64,000 nucleotides of DNA, from contig NZ_JBEGII010000001.1 in assembly GCF_040675875.1 (NCBI RefSeq), positions 1 through 64,000 on the forward strand. The letters run 5' to 3'. This document shows positions 15,367 to 24,697 of this stretch, one piece after another. Position 1 is the first letter of the stretch; each line of letters opens with the position of its first letter. A program made the translations under genes and the position numbers. The notes beneath the pieces are model-generated. The model was not told the origin of the DNA. It did not search any database and was given only the letters and a program-made list of their open reading frames with translations. This stretch comes from Microbacterium sp. LWO12-1.2 (lineage in GTDB: Bacteria; Actinomycetota; Actinomycetes; Actinomycetales; Microbacteriaceae).

Positions 15367-16671
15367 GTGATGTCCGAGCTTCCTGTCGTCGTCATCGGAG
15401 CGGGACCCCAGGGTCTTGCCGCAGCAGCGCATCTCGTCGAGCGCGACGAGAACGTCATCGTCGTCGAACAGGGGCACGGTCCTGCAGCGGCGGTGTCCGA
15501 GTGGGGGCATGTGCGTCTGTTCTCGGCCTGGCCGGAGCTCACGGACACAGCCGCCCGTCGCCTGCTCGAGCCGACAGGGTGGAGCGCGCCCGTGTCGGGC
15601 TATCCGACCGGGGCGGAGTGGGTGCGCGACTACCTGGCGCCGCTCGCCGGCGTCATGGGAGAGCGGATCCGCTACGGCACGACCGTCACCGGAGTGGCGC
15701 GCCAGGGGCGGGACAAAGTCGTCGACGCAGGGCGCAGGAGTCAACCGTTCGTCGTCCACACGGTCGATGGCGACGGCGGCGAATCCCGCATTCTCGCCCG
15801 TGCCGTCATCGACGCGAGTGGCACCTGGGGGCTGCCGAATCCTGCGGGGGCGGACGGCTTCCCTGCCCTCGGCGAGGCCGCGGCAGTGGACCTGATCTCC
15901 TACCGCATCCCTGCCGACATCTCGGAACTCGCCGGTTCGCATGTCGTCGTCGTGGGAGCAGGGCACTCGGCGACTCACGCCGTACTGCGCCTGAGCGAGG
16001 TGGCACGTCGGTCACCGGGAACGCGCGTGACCTGGCTGCTGCGCCGGGGGAGTGCGGCGAACCTCTTCGGCGGCGGCGCCGGAGACGAGCTTCCCGAGCG
16101 TGCCGCACTCGGCTCCCGTGCACGCAAGGTGATCGACGACGGTGTCGTGGATCTGGTGACAGGGTTCCGGGTCGCCGAGTTCCGGCAGCGCGATGACAGG
16201 CTGACAGTCGTCGCCGAAGACGGACGCGAGGTAGCGGCTGTCGGGCGCGTCTTCGCCCTCACCGGCTTCCGCCCTGACACCGGGATGTTGCGAGAGCTGC
16301 GGATCGACCTCGATCCCACGCTCGAGGCCGTCGCGGGTATCGCATCCGAGATCGACCCGAACATCCACTCCTGCGGATCGGTGTCGGCCACCGGAGCGAG
16401 AGAGCTTGCTCAGCCGGAACAAGGCTTCTTCATCATCGGCGTGAAGTCGTACGGACGAGCGCCGACCTTCCTGGCGCTCACCGGGTACGAGCAGGCCCGC
16501 AGCGTCGCCGCGCATCTCGCGGGCGACGCTGCGGCGGCCTCGCGCAACGAGCTCGCACTCCCGGCTACCGGAGTGTGCGGCGGATCCGGAGACTTCGACG
16601 ACGACGCGGGTGGGTGCTGTGCCGCCCCAGCGGTCCTTCAGATCGGTGCGCGGCCCATCGCCGTCGGCTGA
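15367..16671 (+). CDS. ArsO-like FAD/NAD(P)-dependent monooxygenase of the ars cluster
   Basis: A 434-residue flavoprotein preceded by GAGGAG. The FAD-binding VVIGAGPQGLAAAAHL is at the N-terminus. A second Rossmann motif VVVVGAGHSATHAVLRL at about residue 195 is for NAD(P)H. The C-terminus carries a cysteine cluster (VCGGSGDFDDDAGGCCAAP) that could hold metalloid. Flavin monooxygenases of this kind, called ArsO, recur beside arsR and acr3 genes, but their precise reaction is not well settled. The divergent ArsR gene and the acr3 operon 3 kb away support the assignment. Confidence 0.75.
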   Translation: MMSELPVVVIGAGPQGLAAAAHLVERDENVIVVEQGHGPAAAVSEWGHVRLFSAWPELTDTAARRLLEPTGWSAPVSGYPTGAEWVRDYLAPLAGVMGERIRYGTTVTGVARQGRDKVVDAGRRSQPFVVHTVDGDGGESRILARAVIDASGTWGLPNPAGADGFPALGEAAAVDLISYRIPADISELAGSHVVVVGAGHSATHAVLRLSEVARRSPGTRVTWLLRRGSAANLFGGGAGDELPERAALGSRARKVIDDGVVDLVTGFRVAEFRQRDDRLTVVAEDGREVAAVGRVFALTGFRPDTGMLRELRIDLDPTLEAVAGIASEIDPNIHSCGSVSATGARELAQPEQGFFIIGVKSYGRAPTFLALTGYEQARSVAAHLAGDAAAASRNELALPATGVCGGSGDFDDDAGGCCAAPAVLQIGARPIAVG

Positions 16672-16691
16672 TCGCCGCCTCCACGAGGAGA

Positions 16692-17492
16692 TCAGCCGAT
16701 CACGTCGCGGCGGCGCAAGCCCCAGGCGCTTCCCGCAATCAGCAGCAGGCTCAGAGCCCAGAGCGAGACGGCGCCGGTCGGATCGAGGCCTTCCACGAGC
16801 GGAGGCTGATGGAAGGCCCAGGAGTACGGCGAGATCGTCCGCAGCCACGCGGCTGACTCCACCTGGTTCGCGATCGCGTTGAATGCGTATCCGGCGACGG
16901 CGATGCCGGCGCCTGCGGCGACGCCCCAAGAACGGCGACCGGAGAGAGCGCCGACGAAGAGGGCGCTACTCCCCGCGAGCGCGGTGAGGCCGACGAACAC
17001 GACCGTCGCATCGACGATCCTGATCGGCTCGATCCCGAGCTGGGCGGGTCCATTGAGCATGGCGACGACGGCACCAGCGAAGAGGCCGAGCCACAGCAGC
17101 CTGACGAGGATTGCGGCAGCGGATTCGAGCGCATACCCGATGCGGCCCACGCCGTGAGCGAGGTCGATCTCGAGGCGGCCCGATTCCTCCGCTCCGGCGA
17201 TGGCGGCAGCGCCCCACGACGTGGCAGCGATCGTCAGCAGGAGGAATCCGATGAGTCCGTAGAAGGTGCCCTGCGTGTATCCGGCTCCGGTGCCGATCTG
17301 GTCGTAGCCGAGCGCCGAGACCAGCTCCGACGGCAGGCTGTCGATGATCTGCTGCATCTGCCCGTTCCCGCCGATGCTGGGGAAGAGAGGGAGGTACATG
17401 AACAGCACCGCGGCGACGCCGATGGTCCAGCCGAGCATCCCACGCCAGGTTTCACGGAGCGCACGTCGGAAGACGGGGAGTGACTTACGCAT
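16692..17492 (-). CDS. ABC-2 type exporter permease
   Basis: A 266-residue permease with six predicted membrane helices, for example in GWTIGVAAVLFMYL, LIGFLLLTIAATSWGAAAIAG and LLWLGLFAGAVVAML. The EESGRLEIDLAHGVGRIGY loop is typical of ABC-2 membrane subunits of antibiotic or lipid exporters. It overlaps the end of the ATP-binding gene by eight bases, so the two are one unit. A TetR gene follows upstream. The substrate is unknown, though TetR-ABC sets of this form commonly export hydrophobic drugs. Confidence 0.85.
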   Translation of the reverse strand: MRKSLPVFRRALRETWRGMLGWTIGVAAVLFMYLPLFPSIGGNGQMQQIIDSLPSELVSALGYDQIGTGAGYTQGTFYGLIGFLLLTIAATSWGAAAIAGAEESGRLEIDLAHGVGRIGYALESAAAILVRLLWLGLFAGAVVAMLNGPAQLGIEPIRIVDATVVFVGLTALAGSSALFVGALSGRRSWGVAAGAGIAVAGYAFNAIANQVESAAWLRTISPYSWAFHQPPLVEGLDPTGAVSLWALSLLLIAGSAWGLRRRDVIG

Positions 17493-18432
17493 CGCGACCG
17501 TCCTCCCCTCGGGCCGAGGGCTCGCCGTAGAGGCGCAGCACGGACTCCTCCAGATCGGGCTCCTCGACGGCGAGGTCGATGACGCGGTGCTGGGCGAGAA
17601 CCTTGACCAACGGGTCGATGTCGCCCTCGACGGTCGCGCTCACCCTCACGGCATCTGCGCTACTGCGCACATCCAGCTCCGAGACCTGCGGCAGCGCGCG
17701 GAGTTGCTCGCTGATCGTGCTCTCGTCCGCCATGGCGAGCATGGCGAGCCCGGCGCGCACTCGCCGGATCGCTCCGAGCCGGAGCGACGCCACATCACCT
17801 TCCGCCACGACCTTTCCCTGGCTGAGGACGGCGACGGCGTCTGCCGTCTGTTGGATCTCACTGAGCACGTGGGAGCTCAACAGCACGGTCTGGCCGCGCT
17901 CTCTGGCGTCCGTGACCAGGCGGAGGAACTCTCGTTGGACGAGGGGGTCGAGCCCGCTGGTCGGCTCGTCGAGAACGAGCAGCGGCGGCTCGTGCATGAA
18001 GGCCTGCACGATGCCGAGCTTCTGCTTGTTGCCCTTCGAGAGTGTGCGCACCGGGCGATTCAGGTCGAGACCGAGTCGGTCGGCGAGGCTGCTGATCATG
18101 CCGGAGTTCACGGGGCCTGACACCTCGGCGTAGAAGTCGAGCAGGCGTCGCCCGGTCATGCGGCCGTCGAGCCGCAGCTCACCGGGGATGAACCCGATGC
18201 GTCGCCGCAGGGCGGGACCGCCCCGGCGGGGGTCCTCGCCGAGCACACGGATGTCGCCAGCGGTGGGGCGGATGATGTCGAGGATCATGCGCAGCGTGGT
18301 GGTCTTCCCGGCCCCGTTGGGGCCGATCAGCCCGAAGACGGTGCCGGGCTCGATGCGCAGATCGAGGGAATCGACCGCCATGCGTCGGCCGTATTGTTTG
18401 CGAAGACGGGTCAGTTCGATGGCAGGGGTCAT
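17485..18432 (-). CDS. ABC transporter ATP-binding protein
   Basis: A 315-residue ATPase with Walker A GPNGAGKTT, Q-loop region GFIPGELRLDG, signature LSKGNKQKLG (a variant of LSGGQ) and Walker B LLVLDEPTSGLDP. The H-loop histidine is in LLSSHVLSE. The C-terminal about 90 residues form the extra domain seen in drug-export ATPases. GGAGCAGGGAC precedes the ATG. It works with the permease encoded immediately downstream. Confidence 0.93.
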   Translation of the reverse strand: MTPAIELTRLRKQYGRRMAVDSLDLRIEPGTVFGLIGPNGAGKTTTLRMILDIIRPTAGDIRVLGEDPRRGGPALRRRIGFIPGELRLDGRMTGRRLLDFYAEVSGPVNSGMISSLADRLGLDLNRPVRTLSKGNKQKLGIVQAFMHEPPLLVLDEPTSGLDPLVQREFLRLVTDARERGQTVLLSSHVLSEIQQTADAVAVLSQGKVVAEGDVASLRLGAIRRVRAGLAMLAMADESTISEQLRALPQVSELDVRSSADAVRVSATVEGDIDPLVKVLAQHRVIDLAVEEPDLEESVLRLYGEPSARGEDGRDA

Positions 18433-18480
18433 GTCCCTGCTCCTTTCGGAAGGGGAGAAGAATCAGGTTCGGAGGTCGCG

Positions 18481-19170
18481 TCAGCGCGGCGGATCCGGGT
18501 CTTGATTCGGATCGTTCTCTCCTTTGTCCGAACGAGGGCCGCTGCGTCTGGACAGCGCCTCCTTCGCGGCGACGAGCAGGCGGTCGTCGGCGTAGAGACC
18601 GTGCGTGTACAACTCGAGCACGGGGATGGTCGAGCGTTCCAGCAACGAGGTCGTCAGCCCGCTCTCACCGAAAGCGCGAGCGAGGTGTCGTCGCAGAATG
18701 ATCGGTCCGAGACCGTAGAGGGTCATGTAGACGGCGGTCGTCTCGAGATCCGACTGCTCGCGCATCATGCCTGCGGCGATCTGCTCACGCAGCATCTCCC
18801 GGGTGCTCGCGAGGAATGCATCGAAGAGCCTGTCGGAGGCTGCGGAGTCGTCTGCGAGCATCCCCGCGAGATAGTCGAGTGCGACGCTGCGATTTTCCGG
18901 CGCGTCCAAGGCCTCGCGCATCAACCGGGAAGCGTCGGCACCCATCATCCCGTCGCGCTCCGAGAGGAACGTGCTCACGACGTGTGCGTCGCAGGCCTCC
19001 CTCAGCCCTTCTTTGCTGCCGAAGTGGTGCAGGATGAGCGCCGGGCTGACCGCGGCGTCCCGGGAGATCTGTCGCAGGCTGGTGCCCGCGAACCCCTGCT
19101 GCCCGAACAGCGCGACCGCCGCGTCGCGGATGCGCGCCCTCGTCGTGAGATCTTCGGATGCTGAACGCAT
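18481..19170 (-). CDS. TetR family transcriptional regulator
   Basis: A 229-residue regulator from ATG 19170; the frame continues upstream but would read through its own operator. The N-terminal helix-turn-helix is TRARIRDAAVALFGQQGFAG followed by TSLRQISRDAAVSPALILHHFGSKE. The C-terminal ligand-binding domain is all-helical. It heads the same-direction run TetR, ATPase, permease and probably represses all three. A well-formed palindrome ten bases upstream of the start fits the TetR operator pattern. Confidence 0.92.
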   Translation of the reverse strand: MRSASEDLTTRARIRDAAVALFGQQGFAGTSLRQISRDAAVSPALILHHFGSKEGLREACDAHVVSTFLSERDGMMGADASRLMREALDAPENRSVALDYLAGMLADDSAASDRLFDAFLASTREMLREQIAAGMMREQSDLETTAVYMTLYGLGPIILRRHLARAFGESGLTTSLLERSTIPVLELYTHGLYADDRLLVAAKEALSRRSGPRSDKGENDPNQDPDPPR

Positions 19171-19180
19171 ATTCAGGATG

Positions 19181-19196
19181 CTAAACGGTCGTTCAG
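19181..19196 (-). promoter_or_regulatory. TetR operator palindrome
   Basis: CTAAACGGTCGTTCAG is a near-perfect palindrome of the form TNAACG..CGTTNA, ten bases upstream of the tetR start. It would overlap the promoter of the tetR-ABC unit, consistent with autorepression. Confidence 0.65.
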
Positions 19197-19320
19197 TCTG
19201 CCGCAAGGGGAAACGGCCCACCCGGCCGCGTGCGGTCGGAGATGGTGAACGCCCGCATCCATCCGCTCGCGCTGCGCGAAGATGACGAGCGGGTGAACAC
19301 TGGTCCGGAGAGTTGCGCCG

Positions 19321-19347
19321 CACATCGATGAACGTCAATATAGACAC
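19321..19347 (+). promoter_or_regulatory. Promoter/operator of the trxB-acr3-arsC operon
   Basis: CATCGATG (palindrome, 19323-19330), then GTCAATATAGACA immediately before the ATG. TATAGA at 19339-19344 could be the -10 element of a leaderless transcript. Symmetric ATCGAT-type sequence here would suit the ArsR domain encoded in the same operon. Confidence 0.45.
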
Positions 19348-20328
19348 ATGTCGATTCAAGAGGTTGAGCTGGTCATCATCGGGTCCGGCCCAGCGGGATA
19401 CACCGCTGCGGTGTACGCCGCGCGTGCGGGGCTCGCCCCCGTGGTCCTGGCCGGTTCCGTGACCGCCGGCGGCGCGCTGATGACCACGACCGAGGTCGAG
19501 AACTTCCCCGGTTTCGTCGACGGCGTGCAGGGGCCAGAGCTGATGGAGTCGATGCGTGCGCAGGCCGAGCGCTTCGGTGCCCGCATCCTCCTCGACGACG
19601 CGATCGCGCTCGACCTCGACGGCCCGACCAAGACCGTGGAGACGGGCTCAGGTGAGATGTTCCTCGCTCGCGCCGTGATCCTGACGATGGGCTCCGCGTA
19701 CCGCACGCTCGGCATCGACGACGAGGAGCGTCTCACCGGCCGTGGTGTCTCCTGGTGCGCCACCTGCGACGGCTTCTTCTTCCGCGAGCAGGAGATCGTC
19801 GTGGTCGGCGGCGGCGATTCCGCCATGGAGGAGGCGCTGTTCCTCACCCGCTTCGCGTCGAAGGTCACCGTCGTCCACCGTCGCGGGGAGTTCCGCGCGT
19901 CGAAGATCATGGCGCAGCGCGTACTCGACCATCCGAAGATCGACGTCGCGTGGAACAGTGAGGTCGCCGGCCTCATCGGTGCGGAGAAGGTCGAAGCGGT
20001 CACGCTGCGCGATACCGTCACCGGCGTCGAGCGGGAATTGGCGGCAACGGGAGTCTTCGTCGCAATCGGCCACGACCCGCGCTCCGAGATCGTCGTCGGA
20101 CTCGTCGACACGGATGCCGATGGCTACGTCCTCGTCGAGCACCCCTCCACCCGCACGAACGTCGCGGGGGTCTTCGCGGCCGGCGATCTCGTCGACCACA
20201 CCTACCGTCAGGCGATCACGGCCGCAGGTACGGGGTGTGCTGCCGCGCAGGACGCCCAGCACTATCTGGCTGCGCTCGACGAGGCGAAGCCTCTGGTCGC
20301 AGAGCAGCAGGACGTGGTCCTCGCATGA
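19348..20328 (+). CDS. trxB: Thioredoxin reductase in the ars operon
   Basis: A 326-residue flavoprotein disulfide reductase with FAD motif [18 protein letters not shown], the redox pair CATC (Cys137, Cys140), NADPH motif [17 protein letters not shown] and the closing [10 protein letters not shown]. It would recycle thioredoxin, the electron donor of the arsenate reductases encoded just downstream. It overlaps acr3 by ATGA. No Shine-Dalgarno sequence is visible. A TATAGA hexamer ends three bases before the ATG, so the transcript may be leaderless. Confidence 0.93.
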   Translation: MSIQEVELVIIGSGPAGYTAAVYAARAGLAPVVLAGSVTAGGALMTTTEVENFPGFVDGVQGPELMESMRAQAERFGARILLDDAIALDLDGPTKTVETGSGEMFLARAVILTMGSAYRTLGIDDEERLTGRGVSWCATCDGFFFREQEIVVVGGGDSAMEEALFLTRFASKVTVVHRRGEFRASKIMAQRVLDHPKIDVAWNSEVAGLIGAEKVEAVTLRDTVTGVERELAATGVFVAIGHDPRSEIVVGLVDTDADGYVLVEHPSTRTNVAGVFAAGDLVDHTYRQAITAAGTGCAAAQDAQHYLAALDEAKPLVAEQQDVVLA

Positions 20329-21422
20329 ACACCGCAACCGTGCCCACCACCGCACCGGCCACTCGCCGACTGTCGACCCTTGACCGGTGGCTCCCGCTGT
20401 GGATCGGTCTCGCCATGGTCGGCGGCATCGTCGTCGGCCGCTTCATCCCCGGCGTCTCCGACCTCCTGGCCGGCCTCGAGATCGGTGGCATCTCGATCCC
20501 GATCGCCCTCGGCCTGCTGGTGATGATGTACCCCGTGCTGGCGAAGGTCCGCTATGACAAAGTCGCCGCCGTCGCCGGGGACAAGAGACTCCTCATCTCC
20601 TCCCTGGCGCTCAACTGGCTCATCGGCCCTGCACTGATGTTCGCCCTCGCCTGGGCATTCCTGCCCGATCTGCCCGAGTACCGCACCGGGCTCATCATCG
20701 TCGGTCTCGCCCGCTGCATCGCGATGGTCGTCATCTGGAACGACCTGGCCTGCGGCGATCGCGAAGCCGCAGCGGTGCTCGTGGCCATCAACTCGGTGTT
20801 CCAGGTCATCGCCTTCTCGCTGCTCGGCTGGTTCTACCTCACGGTGCTTCCCGGCTGGCTCGGACTCGACTCGCAAGGGTTGGACATCTCGATAGGGCAG
20901 ATCGCCCTGAACGTCCTGATCTTCCTCGGCGTCCCTCTCGTCGCCGGTTTCGCATCCCGTTTCATCGGGGAGCGCACCAAAGGACGAGAGTGGTACGAGG
21001 GCAGCTTCCTGCCGAAGATCGGCCCCTGGGCGCTCTACGGGCTGCTGTTCACCATCGTGCTGCTCTTCGCACTGCAGGGCGAGCAGGTCACGAGCCGCCC
21101 GTGGGATGTCGCCCGGATCGCACTCCCGCTGCTGGCGTACTTCGCGATCATGTGGTTCATCGGCCTCTTCACCGGCAAGGCCCTCGGCCTCGGCTACGCC
21201 CGATCGACGACGCTGGCGTTCACCGCTGCCGGCAACAACTTCGAACTCGCCATCGCGGTGGCCATCGGGACCTTCGGCGCAACGTCCGGTCAGGCTCTCG
21301 CCGGAGTCGTCGGGCCCCTGATCGAGGTGCCGGTCCTGGTCGGCCTCGTCTATGTCTCGCTCTGGGCCGCGCGCCGCTGGTTCCACACCGACCCGTACAC
21401 CGCTGAGAGGATGCCGTCATGA
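20325..21422 (+). CDS. acr3: Arsenite efflux permease Acr3
   Basis: A 365-residue transporter from ATG 20325, which overlaps the trxB stop; the frame extends further upstream only as shadow. Ten membrane helices are predicted. The signature [23 protein letters not shown] carries the conserved cysteine needed for As(III) transport, and [18 protein letters not shown] is the second conserved block. It exports arsenite by the proton motive force. It is placed between trxB and the arsR-arsC fusion in one coupled operon. Confidence 0.97.
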   Translation: MNTATVPTTAPATRRLSTLDRWLPLWIGLAMVGGIVVGRFIPGVSDLLAGLEIGGISIPIALGLLVMMYPVLAKVRYDKVAAVAGDKRLLISSLALNWLIGPALMFALAWAFLPDLPEYRTGLIIVGLARCIAMVVIWNDLACGDREAAAVLVAINSVFQVIAFSLLGWFYLTVLPGWLGLDSQGLDISIGQIALNVLIFLGVPLVAGFASRFIGERTKGREWYEGSFLPKIGPWALYGLLFTIVLLFALQGEQVTSRPWDVARIALPLLAYFAIMWFIGLFTGKALGLGYARSTTLAFTAAGNNFELAIAVAIGTFGATSGQALAGVVGPLIEVPVLVGLVYVSLWAARRWFHTDPYTAERMPS

Positions 21423-22405
21423 ATGTCACCCTGACGACCGCAGATGACGCCTGCAGTCCCGTCGCCACCCATGCCATCGGGCTGGAGGCCGCCTCCTCGG
21501 TCGCGGCCACGCTGAAGGCCCTGTCGGATCCGCTGCGGCTGCGGATGCTGTCGGCCATCGCATCCGACCCGCGCGGCGAGTCCTGCGTCTGCGATCTCGC
21601 CGAACTCGCGGATGTCTCTCAGCCGACCGTCTCACACCATCTCAAGGTGCTGAAGGATGTCGATGTCCTCATCTCCGAGCGGCGGGGAACCTGGGTCTGG
21701 TACCGGATCAGCCCCAGTCGGCGGAGCGCCGTCACCGCCTTGCTGGATTCGTTCGCGCCCGCCAGCGTCGCGCCCTGGAGCGACGACGGTGAACAGCGCC
21801 GGCCCGACTTCGATGCACGGGTGACCCGTCTCGCGGAAGAGCTTGCGGCGGAGGTGCCCGAGCTCGATGCCGACGTCGTGCTCACGACCGTCCGCGAGTC
21901 CTATACAGCGCTCGCGCGGACCGCCCGCGTCACCTCGGCGCTCGTTCCCCTCACCGAGCGCTTCGCCCGTCAGCGCCTCAGCGACCTCACCCGTGACCGG
22001 GCCACTGCGGTGCCCCAGGTGCTGTTCGTCTGCGTCGCCAACGCCGGCCGCTCGCAACTCGCCGCGGCGCTCGTCAACAAGCTCGCCGGTGGCAAGGTCG
22101 TGGCACGCTCGGCGGGATCGAGCCCGGCGGACGTCATCCACCCGCATGTGCGCTCGCTGCTGGCCGAGATCGAAGGCGATACCGCGGCCGAGCGATTCCC
22201 GAAGCCGCTCACCGACGACGCCGTCCGCGCGGCCGACGTCGTCATCACGATGGGGTGCGGCGATGTCTGCCCCATCATCCCCGGGGTTCGCTACGACGAC
22301 TGGGCTGTCGGCGACCCGGCCCTCGCCTCGCGCGAGGGCGTCGAAGCCATCCGCGACGACATCGCCGGCCGCGTGCGCGCACTCGTCGACGACCTTCTTC
22401 CCTGA
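21419..22405 (+). CDS. ArsR-ArsC fusion: repressor joined to arsenate reductase
   Basis: A 328-residue two-domain protein whose start overlaps the acr3 stop. Residues 25-110 are an ArsR winged helix with the CxC of SCVCDL (Cys56, Cys58). Residues 120-195 form a helical linker domain. Residues 198-328 are a low-molecular-weight-phosphatase-type arsenate reductase with catalytic loop CVANAGRS (Cys205) and the later cysteines in TMGCGDVCP. Such fusions are known in actinobacteria. The protein may sense arsenite at the operon promoter and also reduce arsenate, coupling regulation to detoxification. Confidence 0.9.
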   Translation: MNVTLTTADDACSPVATHAIGLEAASSVAATLKALSDPLRLRMLSAIASDPRGESCVCDLAELADVSQPTVSHHLKVLKDVDVLISERRGTWVWYRISPSRRSAVTALLDSFAPASVAPWSDDGEQRRPDFDARVTRLAEELAAEVPELDADVVLTTVRESYTALARTARVTSALVPLTERFARQRLSDLTRDRATAVPQVLFVCVANAGRSQLAAALVNKLAGGKVVARSAGSSPADVIHPHVRSLLAEIEGDTAAERFPKPLTDDAVRAADVVITMGCGDVCPIIPGVRYDDWAVGDPALASREGVEAIRDDIAGRVRALVDDLLP

Positions 22406-22431
22406 TCACATCCCTCGCACCTGGAGCAATC

Positions 22432-22839
22432 ATGACCGACACGACCACCAAGCCCTCCGTCCTCTTCGTCTGCGTGCACAACGCCGGCCGCTCGCAGATG
22501 GCCGCCGGGTTCCTGCGCGACATCGCCGGCGACCGCATCGAGGTGCGCTCCGCAGGCTCGATGCCCGCCGACCAGATCAACCCGATCGCCGTCGAAGCCA
22601 TGTCCGAGCTCGGCATCGACATCACCGCCGAGCGGCCCAAGGTGCTCACCACGGAGGCCGTTCAGGCCTCGGACGTGGTGATCACGATGGGATGCGGCGA
22701 CGCCTGCCCCTTCTTCCCCGGCAAGCGCTACGAGGACTGGAAGCTCGACGACCCGGCCGGCCAGGGTATCGATTCGGTGCGCCCGATCCGGGACGACATC
22801 CGTGCGCGGATCGAACAGTTGGTGAGCGAACTGATCTGA
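22432..22839 (+). CDS. arsC: Arsenate reductase, thioredoxin/mycothiol-linked type
   Basis: A 135-residue stand-alone arsenate reductase. The P-loop CVHNAGRS places the nucleophile at Cys14, and TMGCGDACPFFPGKRYEDW holds the resolving cysteines. It is close in sequence to the C-terminal half of the fusion protein before it, so the operon has two reductases. Actinobacterial enzymes of this class use mycothiol or thioredoxin; trxB in the same operon favours thioredoxin. The start at 22432 follows a CTGGAG site. Confidence 0.95.
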   Translation: MTDTTTKPSVLFVCVHNAGRSQMAAGFLRDIAGDRIEVRSAGSMPADQINPIAVEAMSELGIDITAERPKVLTTEAVQASDVVITMGCGDACPFFPGKRYEDWKLDDPAGQGIDSVRPIRDDIRARIEQLVSELI

Positions 22840-22843
22840 GCGT

Positions 22844-24496
22844 TCAGTCCGGGCTGCCGGACCTCGCGCTCCGGGCGTCGTGCCAGGTGCGGTAGCCTCC
22901 GTCGAGGTTGCGCACCGTGAAGCCGCGCTGCGCGAGCAGACGTGTGGCGGCGTGTCCCCGCAATCCGACCTGGCAGTGGACGATGAGCGGGCCGTCGGGA
23001 AGTTCGTCGAGACGCTCTCTGAGCTCGTCGAGCGGCACGTTGATCGCTCCGGGGATGGCCCCGGCTGCGAACTCCGCGGGGGTTCGTACGTCGACGAGCG
23101 TGGCTCCCGCAGCCAGAGCATCGTCGAGTTCGTACCACTGCGTCGTCGGGGTCGTGCCGTTGCGCGTGTTCTCCGCGACGTATCCGAGCATGTTTACCGC
23201 ATCCTTGGCTGAGCCGAACTGCGGGGCATAGGCGAGTTCGAGCTGGGACAGCTCGGAGGCCGGTAGTCCCGCGTGCATCGCCGTCGCGATCACGTCGATC
23301 CGCTTGTCGACTCCGTCGCGACCGACGATCTGCGCGCCGAGGATGCGATCCGTGAGAGGGTCCGCGAGGAGCTTCATCGACATCGTCTCCGCGCCGGGGA
23401 AGTAGCCGGCGTGCGATCCGGGGTGCACGTGCACCGTGTAGAAGTCCTGGCCGGTGGTCGTCAGCTGCTTTTCGCTCCAGCCGACCTTCGCGGCGACGGT
23501 TCCGAAGACGCTGACGATGCCTGTGCCGAGTGCCGGTCGCGACGACGGAGTGCGACCGGCGATGATGTCGGCGACCATTCGACCGTGGCGGTTCGCCAAG
23601 CCGGCCATCGTGATCAGCGCGGTGCCGCCACCCACGAGCTCGGTCTTCTCGACGCCGTCGCCCACGGCGAAGACGTCCGGGTCGCTGGTGCGGCAGGTCT
23701 CGTCGACGCGGATGCCGCCTGTCTTGCCGATCGAGATCCCCGCCATGGCCGCGAGTCGCGTCTCCGGGGTGACACCGGACGCATCGACGATGAATTCGAC
23801 GGGGATCGACGCGCCATCGCTCAGCGCGACGGCGCTGTCCGTCGTCCCGGTGATCGTCACGCCGAGCCGCACATCCACGCCGTGTGAGCGCACGGCGGCG
23901 AGGATCGGGGCGCTCATCTCGATGTCCAACGGCGAGAGCAACTGCTCGCCGCGCTGCACCAGTGTCACGGCGGCGCCCCGGCTGACGAGGTTCTCGGCAG
24001 CCTCGAGCCCGGTATAGCCAGCGCCGATGACCACGACGGGGATGCCGGGCCGAGTGAGGGACGACTGGAGCGCGTCGGCGTCGGCGACGGTGCGCAGCGA
24101 GAGGACGGGGATGCTCGATTCCGTTTCGGCTCGTCGGGGGGAGGCGCCGAGCGCGAGCACGAGCGCGTCGTACGTCTCGACGGTGCGCCGACCGCTGTCG
24201 AGATCGATCACGTCGACCGTCTTCCGAGCCGTGTCGATATGCGAAGCCTCATGCCGCACGCGCACGTCGAGGCGGAAGCGTCTGTGCAGGGAGTCCGGTG
24301 TCTGCAGCAGCAGCGATGCGCGCTCCGGGATCATGCCCCCGACGTAGTAGGGCAGGCCGCAGTTGGCATACGAGACCTCGGGCCCGCGTTCGATCACGAT
24401 GATCTCGGCGGATTCGTCGAGTCTGCGCAGCCTGGTCGCCGCAGACATTCCGCCGGCCACCCCTCCGATGATCAGGACCCTGCGGGGCGCGGTCAT
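22844..24496 (-). CDS. CoA-disulfide reductase with C-terminal rhodanese domain
   Basis: A 550-residue flavoprotein. FAD motif VLIIGGVAGGMSAATRLRR and the single redox cysteine in SYANCGLPYYVGG (Cys46) mark the CoA-disulfide or persulfide reductase family. The NAD(P) motif is VVVIGAGYTGLEAAENL. The last about 100 residues form a rhodanese with LIVHCQVGLRG as active-site loop. Fused enzymes of this type reduce CoA persulfides and polysulfides. It overlaps the small upstream zinc-ribbon gene by ATGA. It is divergent from a CstR-like sensor, which agrees with a role in sulfide/persulfide balance. Confidence 0.92.
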   Translation of the reverse strand: MTAPRRVLIIGGVAGGMSAATRLRRLDESAEIIVIERGPEVSYANCGLPYYVGGMIPERASLLLQTPDSLHRRFRLDVRVRHEASHIDTARKTVDVIDLDSGRRTVETYDALVLALGASPRRAETESSIPVLSLRTVADADALQSSLTRPGIPVVVIGAGYTGLEAAENLVSRGAAVTLVQRGEQLLSPLDIEMSAPILAAVRSHGVDVRLGVTITGTTDSAVALSDGASIPVEFIVDASGVTPETRLAAMAGISIGKTGGIRVDETCRTSDPDVFAVGDGVEKTELVGGGTALITMAGLANRHGRMVADIIAGRTPSSRPALGTGIVSVFGTVAAKVGWSEKQLTTTGQDFYTVHVHPGSHAGYFPGAETMSMKLLADPLTDRILGAQIVGRDGVDKRIDVIATAMHAGLPASELSQLELAYAPQFGSAKDAVNMLGYVAENTRNGTTPTTQWYELDDALAAGATLVDVRTPAEFAAGAIPGAINVPLDELRERLDELPDGPLIVHCQVGLRGHAATRLLAQRGFTVRNLDGGYRTWHDARSARSGSPD

Positions 24497-24657
24497 CGCT
24501 GGAAGAGCCTAGAGAGGAAACCGCCCTGGCTCTGCTGCTTCGGGTGCCCGGGGCACCACTGTGACGACGGGACCGAGCGGCGCACGGACTCGATGTGCTG
24601 ACCGCACCCCGCCCATGTGGTCTTCCCGCAGGTTCGACAGCTGACGGCTCGGCACAT
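24493..24657 (-). CDS. Small zinc-ribbon-like cysteine-rich protein
   Basis: A 54-residue frame from ATG 24657 with a GGAGATC site. It carries CxxxxCxxC at the N-terminus (CRAVSCRTC), then GKTTWAGCGQHIE and a C-terminal WCPGH. This pattern of MCRA..C..CGKTTWAGCGQH is a conserved small actinobacterial protein of unknown function, recognised from memory. Its cysteines and histidines likely hold a zinc. It is the first gene of the unit with the CoA-disulfide reductase and lies next to two CsoR-family operators. Confidence 0.8.
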   Translation of the reverse strand: MCRAVSCRTCGKTTWAGCGQHIESVRRSVPSSQWCPGHPKQQSQGGFLSRLFQR

Positions 24658-24673
24658 TTCGATCTCCATTCGT

Positions 24674-24689
24674 ATACCCCGGTGGGTAT
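24674..24689. promoter_or_regulatory. CsoR/CstR family operator 1
   Basis: ATACCC-CGGT-GGGTAT, an exact inverted repeat of the GTATACCC..GGGTATAC class bound by CsoR-family repressors. It is nearer the minus-strand zinc-ribbon/CoA-disulfide reductase unit. Confidence 0.8.
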
Positions 24690-24697
24690 TTGGAATT

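Noticed and set aside
22844..24496. Reading the CoA-disulfide reductase as a plain NADH oxidase
   Set aside because: The single SYANCGLP cysteine and the fused rhodanese fit the CoA-disulfide/persulfide reductase family better.
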